Source: Incurvaria masculella (taxonomy: Eukaryota > Arthropoda > Insecta > Lepidoptera > Incurvariidae). From it: 64,000 nt of DNA. The notes below the pieces were generated by a model. That model saw only the letters and a list, made by a program, of their open reading frames with translations. It ran no database searches and was not told where the DNA came from. Below, one piece after another: positions 21,532 to 29,372 of this stretch. Positions within the stretch are counted from its first letter, which is position 1. Every line of letters starts with the position of its first letter. The stretch is taken from contig OX335657.1 of assembly GCA_946894095.1 (NCBI GenBank), positions 5,642,001-5,706,000 of the forward strand, given 5' to 3'. Position numbers and translations under genes: made by a program.

Positions 21532-21987
21532 CACTGTTGGTGCAGATAAATCATTAACAATTATCAAATATCCTTGATGCATTTAAAATTAATATTAGTA
21601 GGTACTAATACTGTGTTTCCTGTATTCATTCTGTTCTAGTATCTTGTATATTGCTTGTAGTTGCATTAGCTTAACGAAATATGTTAATATTTTTATCAAG
21701 CTTGTACTGTGTTCATCTAAATTTTACATTGTCTCATTTATTAATTTTACACTACATTGTTCAGTTTCCTTGCTTCACTATTTTATTTTAAACATATTGT
21801 TGAATCGTAGACATAAACTTTCTTAGCTGACTACCTATAACTGTACACGCTGCGCCCACTACCTGTAGGATGATTCGTTCGTTTTTTATACTGTAAATGT
21901 GTTTATGATTGTGTAATACGGATTTATCCTGTATGTGAGCCATATTAATAAATAAATAACTAAATAAATAAATAAATTATATTTTGT
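21532..21987 (+). mobile_element. 3' UTR and tail of the PHD-ORF1 retroelement
   Basis: AT-rich sequence after ORF2 ends in a simple repeat tail (about 21946-21977, units of TAAA/AATA), typical of CR1/Jockey-superfamily 3' ends. A 5S-headed SINE begins directly behind it. Confidence 0.6.
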
Positions 21988-21988
21988 C

Positions 21989-22128
21989 AGCCTCATTGGC
22001 CCAGTGGCGCGACACTTCGGCGATCGCTCTCCGAAGTTAAGCAACGCTGGGTCCGGTCTGGTCTTGGATGGGTAACCATTCGACCGTTGAGATAAGCCAT
22101 CCATGTCCAGTCACATAAAAAAAAATTC
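21989..22128 (+). mobile_element. 5S-headed SINE, internally deleted
   Basis: The head contains GAAGTTAAGCAACGCTGGG and TTGGATGGGTAACCATT, matching the internal promoter (box A, intermediate element, box C) of 5S rRNA genes. It joins directly to the 3' terminal SINE motif ATAAGCCATCCATGTCC and an A tail, so almost the whole body is missing compared with 51778-52155. Confidence 0.75.
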
Positions 22129-22330
22129 TTAAACGACCGTGGTAATCTAAAAAGTATCATGAGGGGTCTGTACGCCCGGATTGTAGTTGAGCATTATTTG
22201 GCTTTAGGTGTTCGGTTAGGACCTCATACAGGAATCTCACTCATACTTTGCAAAACAATAATGAAATGACGAATACCCTAGTTACATGGCTAACAAAATT
22301 TGACTATTAAGACATTGAAGGGAGGAAAGT
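22129..22330 (-). other. CYB5R4 intron sequence
   Basis: Unremarkable intron sequence between the SINE and the tandem CS-exon array. Confidence 0.5.
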
Positions 22331-22407
22331 TACACCTCCAGCGTGAGCCGCGACGACGTCTGCAGCCAGTCGTAGCGCAGCTGCGGCGGCGACGCTGGTG
22401 GTGCCAC
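22331..22407 (-). pseudogene. CYB5R4 CS-exon copy D (truncated)
   Basis: Fourth, most downstream copy of the CS-domain exon. It keeps the acceptor CCGGGCAG and the first 26 codons (VAPPASPPQLRYDWLQTSS... to LTLE). It then breaks off where the other copies read GCGGTGTACACG; here the sequence is GAGGTGTAACTT. In frame this gives a stop shortly after the break, though GAG|GTGTAA could act as a weak donor in phase 0. Confidence 0.75.
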
Positions 22408-22457
22408 CTGCCCGGCGGAGCAATCTCGGTGACGACACAACTTTAGGTCAGCCTCAC

Positions 22458-22701
22458 CTCCACCTTGCCGCTCTCCGGATAGACGCGCAGCCGCAGCGGA
22501 TGGCGCAGAGCGCGCTCCGGCGCAAGCTCGAGCGCGGCGCGCGCGTCGCCCGCCGCGAGCGCGAGCGCGAGCGCGCCGTCCGCCGTGAGGCGCGCGCGCG
22601 CGCCCGGGTTGCCGAGCGCGCGTGTACACCGCCAGCGTGAGCCGCGACGACGTCTGCAGCCAGTCGTAGCGCAGCTGCGGCGGCGACGCTGGTGGTGCCA
22701 C
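22458..22701 (-). pseudogene. CYB5R4 CS-exon copy C (2-bp frameshift)
   Basis: Third copy, almost identical to copies A and B with acceptor and donor kept, but 244 nt long instead of 246. One GC dinucleotide is missing in the CGCGCG run near 22621 (GCGCGTGTACACC versus GCGCGCGTGTACACC), shifting the frame after VYTR. Inclusion in mRNA would therefore destroy the reading frame. Confidence 0.8.
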
Positions 22702-22751
22702 CTGCCCGGCGGAGCAATCTCGGTGACGACACAACTTTAGGTCAGCCTCAC

Positions 22752-22997
22752 CTCCACCTTGCCGCTCTCCGGATAGACGCGCAGCCGCAGCGGATGGCGC
22801 AGAGCGCGCTCCGGCGCAAGCTCGAGCGCGGCGCGCGCGTCGCCCGCCGCGAGCGCGAGCGCGAGCGCGCCGTCCGCCGTGAGGCGCGCGCGCGCGCCCG
22901 GGTTGCCGAGCGCGCGCGTGTACACCGCCAGCGTGAGCCGCGACGACGTCTGCAGCCAGTCGTAGCGCAGCTGCGGCGGCGACGCTGGTGGTGCCAC
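22752..22997 (-). CDS. CYB5R4: CYB5R4 CS-domain exon copy B (duplicate)
   Basis: Second copy of the CS exon, 82 codons, phase 0 at both ends, with acceptor CCGGGCAG and donor GTGAGG intact. It differs from copy A mainly at the start, where PPASPP replaces a longer proline run. The 50-nt spacer between copies has an in-frame TAA, so read-through is not coding. It could be a spare or alternative exon, or could be spliced in series with copy A to give a protein with two CS modules. Which occurs cannot be told from DNA. Confidence 0.6.
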
Positions 22998-23047
22998 CTG
23001 CCCGGCGGAGCAATCTCGGTGACGACACAACTTTAGGTCAGCCTCAC

Positions 23048-23299
23048 CTCCACCTTGCCGCTCTCCGGATAGACGCGCAGCCGCAGCGGATGGCGCAGAG
23101 CGCGCTCCGGCGCAAGCTCGAGCGCGGCGCGCGCGTCGCCCGCCGCGAGCGCGAGCGCGAGCGCGCCGTCCGCCGTGAGGCGCGCGCGCGCGCCCGGGTT
23201 GCCGAGCGCGCGCGTGTACACCGCCAGCGTGAGCCGCGACGACGTCTGCAGCCAGTCGTAGCGCAGCTGCGGCGGCGGAGGCGGCGGTGGTGGTGCCAC
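23048..23299 (-). CDS. CYB5R4: CYB5R4 CS-domain exon copy A
   Basis: First CS-domain exon in transcript order, 84 codons, phase 0/0, acceptor CCGGGCAG and donor GTGAGG. It encodes a proline run, then LRYDWLQTSSRLTLAVYT (vertebrate PSYDWFQTDSLVTIAIYT) and ends YPESGKVE (ESVGKIE). This p23/HSP20-like CS fold is the module unique to Ncb5or among b5 reductases. The middle is Ala-rich (ALALALAAGDARAALEL) and more diverged. The following reductase exon continues with VVAHKA in phase 0. Three further copies lie downstream at 294-296 bp spacing; this one has the most complete N-terminal part and lies next to unique intron sequence. Confidence 0.88.
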
Positions 23300-23516
23300 C
23301 TGCCCGGTGGAGCAATTTTTTTTAAATTTGTTTATTAAGGTTCGCTATTCGAAATCTAGTCCAAAGTATTGTTCAAATAAAGAGAAGTCATGGCCTCTTC
23401 CCTTCAGCATTGCGATGGGTTCAGATCATGACAGTACTTGGAAATTGATTTTAGACAATATCCCTAAAAAAAAGATTTGTGGCATCAATTGCAGGAAATT
23501 GGAGCCTTCGTCGCAC

Positions 23517-23717
23517 CTCGGCCTTGTCGTCGGCGGTCGTGTCGGGCGCGGCGGCCGCGCGCCGGCTGATGGTGACCGGGAGCTCACTGGAGTGCAGCAG
23601 CCCCTGCATGATGCGGCTCGGGCTCGCCGTGTCGCCGTCGCCGCCCCGCGGCGAGATGCGCTTGCGCACCGGCGTCATGCAGTTCGCCAGGTTCTCCATG
23701 GACTTCCGGACCAACTC
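23517..23717 (-). CDS. CYB5R4: CYB5R4 hinge exon between b5 and CS domains
   Basis: A 201-nt exon (67 codons, phase 0/0) with acceptor GTTGCAG and donor GTGCGA. It reads ELVRKSMENLANCMTPVRK..., polar and unlike the vertebrate hinge. It is assigned to this gene because it is on the same strand, lies between the b5 and CS exons, has compatible phases on both sides and has the same GC-rich third positions. The exact sequence is not one I recognise elsewhere, so a separate overlapping gene is a remote alternative. Confidence 0.75.
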
Positions 23718-23844
23718 CTGCAACCGACGTGGTCGCCGTTCAGTTCAGTGGGTGCATTAAGTGGTTTTTTTTTCATGAAATAACAGGCCCAAAAGCGCTC
23801 AGAAAAGCCAAATGAATGAACGAATGATTTATTGCATAAAAAAT

Positions 23845-24222
23845 GTTTTTTTTAATGTAACTGGACATGGATGGCTAATACCGAACTGACCGCATTAACC
23901 TAACACACCAAATGGGAACTAGGTGCCATGCCAGGACCTCCCTTATATTGCACGGCTACATTGAACTGGATGGAAAAGACGGAAAATTTTCAATGCCACT
24001 TCGACCATCGTTCATTCAATGAGATAGTACCAACCCGGGCGAGATTTATCTACCACCTAGTAAGCAAGGAAGGAGACCTAAAGTTTTACGTGGAATCCGA
24101 AACACGGCCAGCCTCATCGGTTGAAAATGGTCACCCATCCAGAACCTCACCGCGCTCAGAGGTGCTGCCACAGCTCATCGATTCGCAAGGTGTCGCACAC
24201 TGAGCTACCGAGGCTGACGATG
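23845..24222 (-). mobile_element. 5S-like-headed SINE (reverse)
   Basis: On the - strand the head CCTCGGTAGCTCAGTG... and TGGATGGGTGACCATTTTC leads into the common body (GGCTGGCCGTGTTTCGG, CTAGGTGGTAGATAAATC, TTTTCCATCCAGTTCAATG, CCTGGCATGGCACCTAG, TTAGCCATCCATGTCC) and an A tail. The head is a diverged relative of the 51778 head: the 5S box C is clear but the box A region is altered. Confidence 0.75.
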
Positions 24223-24379
24223 TTCAGGATACTATTTAAATAAAATGTTGAAAAAAAATTACACTTGTGTTCATGAATGACTTACAGATGGCATGCATTA
24301 TATACACTATAAATAAATAAGACACTGCATCACACACTCTAAAAATTCTATAGATAACTAAACAATAAAATAAATTTCC

Positions 24380-24854
24380 AATCCAAAATTTTGCTCAAAA
24401 TAGCTTTATTTGATCGAACTAGATGTCTGATGACCATTGGCATTGTAAAATTGTGTTTGGTTTCTAAGTTATAAGGTCCGAAAGTTCGCATTTTTCGCGA
24501 GTTTTATACAATAACTTTGGAGTTGGATTACGCAATGATTAAAGTAAGAACATCTTAAAAAGATTAGTCATCAGACATAGCTTATTTAATAAAGATTTAT
24601 AATCTATTTGGTTTTTGTTAGATTTTTGACTACAGCGGTCGTGGTTTACTTTTAGCTATAAGTCGTTTTGAAATTAAAAATTTCGTAAATCTTACCAAAC
24701 CATACACTATGCACATTGTCTTTTTTGTGGACATGTTGCATCTTCCTCATCACGGAGCCTGTCTTATTCTTTGAAACATAGAATGTCCCAGAGCGCAACA
24801 GCACGGTTTTGTACCGTGCCCGCGAATGAGTTGGGCCCGCCGGGTTGGGCCACC
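24380..24854 (+). mobile_element. TTAA-flanked element, left end lost (copy 3)
   Basis: Same family as 2430-2972. The right end CCGGGTTGGGCCACC abuts TTAA at 24855-24858. The first roughly 85 bp are missing, the sequence starting at TCCAAAATTTTGCTCAAA. Its right TTAA is also the left TTAA of the next element. Confidence 0.75.
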
Positions 24855-24858
24855 TTAA

Positions 24859-25222
24859 GGATGTTCCGACCCATACAATGTTTATTTTTCACAGAACGCA
24901 AAAAGTATTGCACTTTAAGGCACGAATTCGTCAAAAATATTAAATATAGCCATAGTAGTTGCAGCGAAAACATATTCACAATTTCAGGTTTAATGGTTTC
25001 GTTGTAATTGCCGATTAGAAGTTTTACACCGTTAGATGGCGCTGTTAAATAAAAATAATATTTAAATAAATTGTAACAAAACCAATAGTAATCCTGAAAT
25101 TGTGAAATTGTTTTCGCTGCAAGTAATATGTTTATATTAAACTTTTATTATTAATTCGTGGCTTAAAGTGCAATACTTTTTGCGTTATGTGTGCAAACAA
25201 CTTTATATGGGTCGGAACAGCC
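24859..25222. mobile_element. Second TTAA-flanked inverted-repeat element
   Basis: A different family from its neighbour. It is bounded by TTAA at 24855-24858 and 25223-25226. Terminal inverted repeats of about 75 bp start GG(A/C)TGTTCCGACCCATA and include CGCAAAAAGTATTGCACTTTAAG in both arms. There is no transposase frame, so it is a nonautonomous TTAA-targeting (piggyBac-type) element. Confidence 0.8.
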
Positions 25223-25395
25223 TTAAGCTTAGTTTAATGATGGTGTAACTAGTTCTGACAGTTACGGTAGATGGCGCTGGTTAGAAATGTATCAGCGAAA
25301 TTGAGCAGTTTTCGGCGAGTTTTGTACGTTGTATGACGTGAGCATTCCATCCCTACTATCCTTTGTCAATGCTTGAGGGTAGAGATCGCTGGTAC

Positions 25396-25601
25396 CTGCG
25401 CCTTCGATGGCTCGCGCAGCCGGTCGGCGGGCCGCGGCGCCGGCGCCGGCTCGCCGAAGAACTCCGCGGCGCTGACGGCGCCCGCCCGCAGCGGGCCCAC
25501 CAGGCACTTGGCCAGCAGCGACTCGTAGTTGACCCACGGGTGCACCTTGTCGAACAGCTGCGTCGCGTCCGCGCCCGCGCCGCGCATCAGCTCCTCCGGA
25601 C
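25396..25601 (-). CDS. CYB5R4: CYB5R4 exon: cytochrome b5 domain, second half
   Basis: A 206-nt exon (2 bases + 68 codons), acceptor GGGGCAG, donor GTACCA. It encodes PEELMRGAGADATQLFDKVH and PWVNYESLLAKCLVG, matching the vertebrate EDELMRAAGSDGTELFDQVHRWVNYESMLKECLVG. The His in FDKVHPW is the second axial heme ligand. The C-terminal part (AEFFGEPAPAPRPADRL) runs into the hinge and is not conserved. The first two bases complete a Gly codon begun in the 27503-27571 exon, restoring the HPGG motif. Confidence 0.93.
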
Positions 25602-27502
25602 CTGCCCCGGCGGCATCCAACGTTGTAACGAGTCACATTCACTAGTACTAGTCGTTTATTCTTCTCTTCACAACCATGGGTTTTTGTAAAGTATGCGACG
25701 GTTGGGGAGCGATCATAAACCATGTGACGGATTTATGGGGAGGGAGGGGACCGGCTCTCGGTCACGTCTGGTCACCAGGGGGAGGGAGTTCGTGCCGAGT
25801 CACATGACGGAACGCATCGAAATGAAATGAATGAAATGAAATGAAATAATAACGAAGAAGAAGAAGCCGAGTCGTGCCATGCCAAGCAATCTTGCGATCC
25901 TTTCTATTAAACCTCTAAATAAAACAAAATATTGTATTAAAATATTTTTTTACTTTCTTCAGCAATGTTACCTGTCCTCATATGATACTTTTGGTTACCT
26001 ACGTCAGGCATCCTTCACTCCTAAATACCTACTGAGATCTTCACCTACGGCGTTAGGGAACCCGAGGTTCCAAATTCAGTCAGGGCCGCCTCGCGCACAC
26101 GCTCGCACGTCCACTACGTCCAGTCGATCAGTCGCTTCGGAAAGCGCACTTTCGCCGTTTTTCTTCGTAATAATGTCTAATCATCATATAATTAAATATG
26201 ATAACTGTTGCGTGAACGGGTGTCATAGTACACAGAACCAGGACCTTCCTTTCATGAGCACGGCAAAATTGAACTGAATGGAAAACCCGGACAATGTTTC
26301 ATTACCGTGTCGACCATCTTTTTATCAAATGTGATATTATCAACCCGGCCTTAATCAACAATCCCAAAAAATACTAGACCAAAGTACATTGAAAACACCG
26401 GAATACCCAGAAAACATTTAACTACACGTTTAAAGCTAATCAACACTAAACAATATTAAACAACATCGAAAAACAATAAACAACACATAACAGCACCAGG
26501 AATATTTGTGACGCAAAATCTTAAAATAATAATAATTTATTAATATTAATTTATCATTATAAAAAAAATATTTTGAAAGTTTTGTTTGTATTTTATTCGA
26601 CTTTAAAACGATAAACGTGTGTGATAACCCTAGTGCAAACCGCAATTCAGCGACAATATTGTGTAGTGGGGCGGGTGAGCGACGACGCGTTTCATCTCGC
26701 CGCCGCGCCGGCAATGAGCGACGTAATAAATACTTTAGCTCAACGACAATTAGGATCAAAATTGAAAAAATACTGTCGGGGAGTGCAACTTCTGTGCGTA
26801 GAACTATTAGTTATTCTGTGCCTACGTAAACTTGCATACATTTTATGTAATTACCTCAGTATTGGCCTGTTCATAATCTTTCCCCCAAAGATTAGAAATA
26901 GCGGGCTTTTTGAATACTTAGTTATTGAAAATGTGATTTAATGAATGTCACGGAACTCACGTCTCGTTGTCACGACCGGTTACGCGGGGGAGGGGTCCAA
27001 AAGTGGTCTCAAATCCGTCACGAGGTTTACGAACGCTCCCTCGACAGCTTGGGTCAAGTCGCGTTGCGAATACCAATATACAAAGCAAGTTTGTGCTACT
27101 CCGTTACGAAACACCTTATCCCAAACCCTAAAGTGATCCGATAGAATGACTTAGGCACAGTGGACGTGTGGCTCTAGTTGGTGAAAGAAGGTCCTTCCTT
27201 CCCTTCTTCGAGGCTGTGAAATAGCATTTCATTCCAAACTCTACATGTTGATAGAGTCTTAGGTTTTAGGAGGCGAGACATCAGAGTCACACAGACGAAG
27301 ACATTAAATAATATGATAAAAGTAGGAAGAACAAATGAATAACTTTGAATATCGATTGGAAGTTACAATTGGTGCTTTTGAATGTGGAGAAGAGCATATA
27401 GGAATATATTGGTCGTTTGGAGTAAGTGTATCGAGTGATCATACTTACAGAATTGATCTAAATAATCAGATGACGTATTAGAAGGAGAAGAGATGAACTC
27501 AC
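25602..27502 (-). other. CYB5R4 intron with SINE fragment
   Basis: Intron between the two b5 exons. A body fragment of the common SINE in reverse lies at about 26217-26362 (ACCAGGACCTTCC, TTGAACTGAATGGAAAA, TCAACCCGGCC). GC-rich patches at 25690-25830 and 26650-26720, and a frame at 26941-27144, have no recognisable family. GAAATGAAATG repeats occur near 25815-25840. Confidence 0.5.
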
Positions 27503-27571
27503 CTCCCGGGTGGTAGGGCAGATAGTGCGTGATGTTGTACACTCGGCCACGGATCGCGAGCCACGCATCAC
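27503..27571 (-). CDS. CYB5R4: CYB5R4 exon: cytochrome b5 heme motif
   Basis: A 69-nt exon (2 + 66 + 1 bases) between acceptor GTTCGCAG and donor GTGAGTTC. It encodes DAWLAIRGRVYNITHYLPYH and the start of HPGG, matching the vertebrate [24 protein letters not shown]. The His of HPGG is the first axial ligand of the b5 heme. The exon is far too short to stand out as an open frame but the match is unambiguous and both phases fit. Confidence 0.93.
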
Positions 27572-27702
27572 CTGCGAACGGACAATACAGTTATTAATGA
27601 AGAGGGAAAATACATGATGAGTTTGTTAAAAATTTCGTTTTCAAAATTGTCTAAACCTAGATCGACACTCGAAGCATTGCGGAACCTGGGCAATAATAAA
27701 TT
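27572..27702 (-). other. CYB5R4 intron, 5' side of the b5 heme exon
   Basis: Short unremarkable intron segment between the b5 heme exon and a chimeric repeat block. Confidence 0.5.
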
Positions 27703-27988
27703 ATCCTGGGCCTGTAGTCCCAGTTGTCACCTAAATTGGCGTTTACGCCAAACCGATCGAATGGCGTTTTCAAATGTATGGAGAGATTGTGGAGGGCGCA
27801 CAGTCATTTGCGAGTCCGAGTTTGATTTGACAGCTTACTCACCGTCGGCGTAAATACATCGACGTTGCCGTTTACGCCGGCTCCGCGTTTTCGCGGAATC
27901 GGAAGTTCGAGTTTGACTTTGACAGCTTGTAGAATTAAAACCACAGAATATCTAGTAAAAACTTGTATGGAGTTTGACGTTTTTAGGA
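27703..27988. mobile_element. MITE copy fused to another repeat (GGTAGTCTGAG family)
   Basis: The left end CCTGTAGTCCCAGTTGTCACC and interior match the intact copies (CTGGCGTTTTCAAATGTATGG-like words, TTTGACAGCTTACTCA, ACAGAATATCTAGTAAAA). The right end is missing: just after GGAGTTTGACGTTTTTAGG the sequence changes to the GGTTCCGTACCC repeat in reverse. Confidence 0.75.
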
Positions 27989-28080
27989 TTCCGTACCCAA
28001 AGAGTGAAAACGGAACCCTATTACTAAGCCTCCGCTGTCCGTCCAACCGTCCGTCCGTCTGTCACAGGGCTGTATCTCCA
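27988..28080 (-). repeat. GGTTCCGTACCC-family fragment (reverse)
   Basis: A fragment of the abundant short repeat seen at 31886-32185, 36222-36468, 40185-40447, 41752-41995 and 45367-45645. In reverse it has ATTCCGTACCC, ACGGAACCCTATTACTAAGCC and GTCCGTCCGTC. It ends at the first unit of the N-terminal pseudo-exon array. Confidence 0.75.
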
Positions 28081-29225
28081 GTCCAGTACACAAGGCTGCA
28101 ACCCGGCTGCAGTGAGACTCACCTTTCGCGTTGTGTGGCGAGGTCCGCGGGCGACAGGACGAACAGGCGACCACCCACGTCATTCAGGTCCTAGCCAGAG
28201 TTGCCGAGACGGATCCAGTCCACGAGACTGCGGCCCGTCTAAAGATAGACACTCTATGCTAGGGTGGCTCAGCTTTCGCGTTGTGAGGCGAGGTCCGCGG
28301 GCGACATGACGAACAGGCGACCACCCACGTCATTCAGGTCCTAGCCAGAGTTGCCGAGCCGGATCCAGTCCACAAGACTGCGGCCCGTCTAAACAGAGAC
28401 ACTCTATGCTAGGGTGGCTCAGCTTTCGCGTTGTGTGGCGAGGTCCGCGGGCGACATGACGAACAGGCGACCACCCACGTCATTCAGGTCCTAGCCAGAG
28501 TTGTCGAGCCGGATCCAGTCCACAAAACTGCGGCCCGTCTAAAGAGAGACACTCTATGCTAGGGTGGCTCAGCTTTCGCGTTGTGTGGCGAGGTCCGCGG
28601 GCGACACGACGAAAAGGCGACCACCCACGTCATTCAGAGCCTGTAGTCTCAGTTGCCACCTAAATTGGCGTTACGGCAAACCGATCGACTGGCGTTTTCA
28701 AATGTATGGAGAAATTGAAGAGCGCGCGTAGTGGGCGTTAAGCGAACTAACATTTGCGAGTCCGAGCTTGATTTGACAGCTTACTCAACGTTGCCGTAAA
28801 TACGTCGACGTTGCCGTTTACGTCGACTCCGCGTTTTCATACAAATCGGAAGTCCGAGTTTGACTTTGACAGCTTGAAGAAGTAAAACCACAGAATATCT
28901 AGTAAAAACTTGTATGGAGTTTGACGTTTTTACGGAACTTCGAAGTTACGCAAACGCCAATTTAGGTGAGAACTGAGACTACCCGCTCTGGTCCTAGCCA
29001 GAGTTGCCGAGCCGGATCCAGTCCACGAGACTGCGGCCCGTCTAAAGAGAGACACTCTATGCTAGGGTAGCTCCGCTTTCGCGTTGTGTGGCGAGGTCCG
29101 CGGCTGTCACGACGTACAGGCGACTACCCATGTCAGCCAGGTTCTAGCCGGAGTTGCCGAGCCGGGTCCAGTCCACGAGGCTGCAGCCCGGCTGCAGTGA
29201 GACACTCGATGCTAGGGTTGCTTAC
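28078..29225 (-). repeat. Tandem pseudo-exon array of the CYB5R4 N-terminal exon
   Basis: Units of about 150 bp derive from the exon at 29226-29372 and its flank. The landmark CTTTCGCGTTGTG occurs at 28122, 28273, 28423, 28573 and 29076, against CTTTCGTGTTGTG at 29226 in the intact exon (periods 151, 150, 150, then 150 after removing the inserted MITE, and 150). A partial unit starts at about 28078. On the - strand the copies keep TGGACTGGATCCGGCT and CCGCGGACCTCGCCACA but carry frameshifts and stops. The donor is GAAAGCTGAG or GAAAGCGGAG instead of GAAAG|GT in all but the 28122 copy. Confidence 0.9.
28636..28989. mobile_element. Intact MITE inside a pseudo-exon copy
   Basis: Terminal inverted repeats AGAGC(C/G)(T/G)GTAGTCTCAGTT at both ends; 354 bp. 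The interior has GGCGTTTTCAAATGTATGG, ATTTGCGAGTCCGAG, TTGACAGCTTACTCAACG, CTAGTAAAAACTTGTATGG. It splits the pseudo-exon unit that begins at 28573; the interrupted CATTC...GGTCCTAGCC is continuous in neighbouring units, with at most one base unaccounted for. No transposase. Confidence 0.85.
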
Positions 29226-29372
29226 CTTTCGTGTTGTGCGTGGCGAGGTCCGCAGGCGACACGGCGCGAAGGCGGCCACCAACGCCAGCAAGGTCCTTGC
29301 CGGAGTTGCCTAGCCGGATCCAGTCCATGAGGCTGTGCCCTGGCTGCAGCGCGCACTTGTTGCGAGGGTTGC
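29226..29372 (-). CDS. CYB5R4: CYB5R4 exon: N-terminal cap and b5 domain start
   Basis: A 147-nt exon (2 + 144 + 1 bases), acceptor GTATTGCAG and donor GTAAGCAA. It encodes LQPGHSLMDWIRLGNSGKDL, then AGVGGRLRAVSPADLATHNT, matching the vertebrate LKQGRSLMDWIRLTKSGKDL and TGLKGRLIEVTEEELKKHNK. SLMDWIRL is the N-terminal signature special to Ncb5or. The first two bases need one base from an upstream exon that was not identified; vertebrate homologues have about 20-25 more residues upstream, poorly conserved. This is the only copy in the 150-bp array with both frame and donor intact. Confidence 0.93.

Larger units (their letters stand above)
22331..23310 (-). repeat. Tandem array of the CS-domain exon (3 full + 1 partial)
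   Basis: Donor positions repeat at 23047, 22751 and 22457, giving unit lengths of 296 and 294 bp. Each unit comprises the exon and a 50-nt spacer that reads GTGAGGCTGACCTAAAG to CTCCGCCGGGCAG. The copies are almost identical at base level, so the expansion is recent or an assembly effect. The array ends sharply in unique T-rich sequence at 23311 on one side and inside copy D on the other. Confidence 0.9.

Noticed and set aside
22398..23338. Long + strand frames rich in Arg and Ala across the CS array
   Set aside because: They are antisense shadows of the GC-rich CS exon copies on the - strand.
26617..27144. Several overlapping frames of 60-110 codons on the + strand
   Set aside because: They overlap each other in different frames, lie inside a CYB5R4 intron and match no known family.
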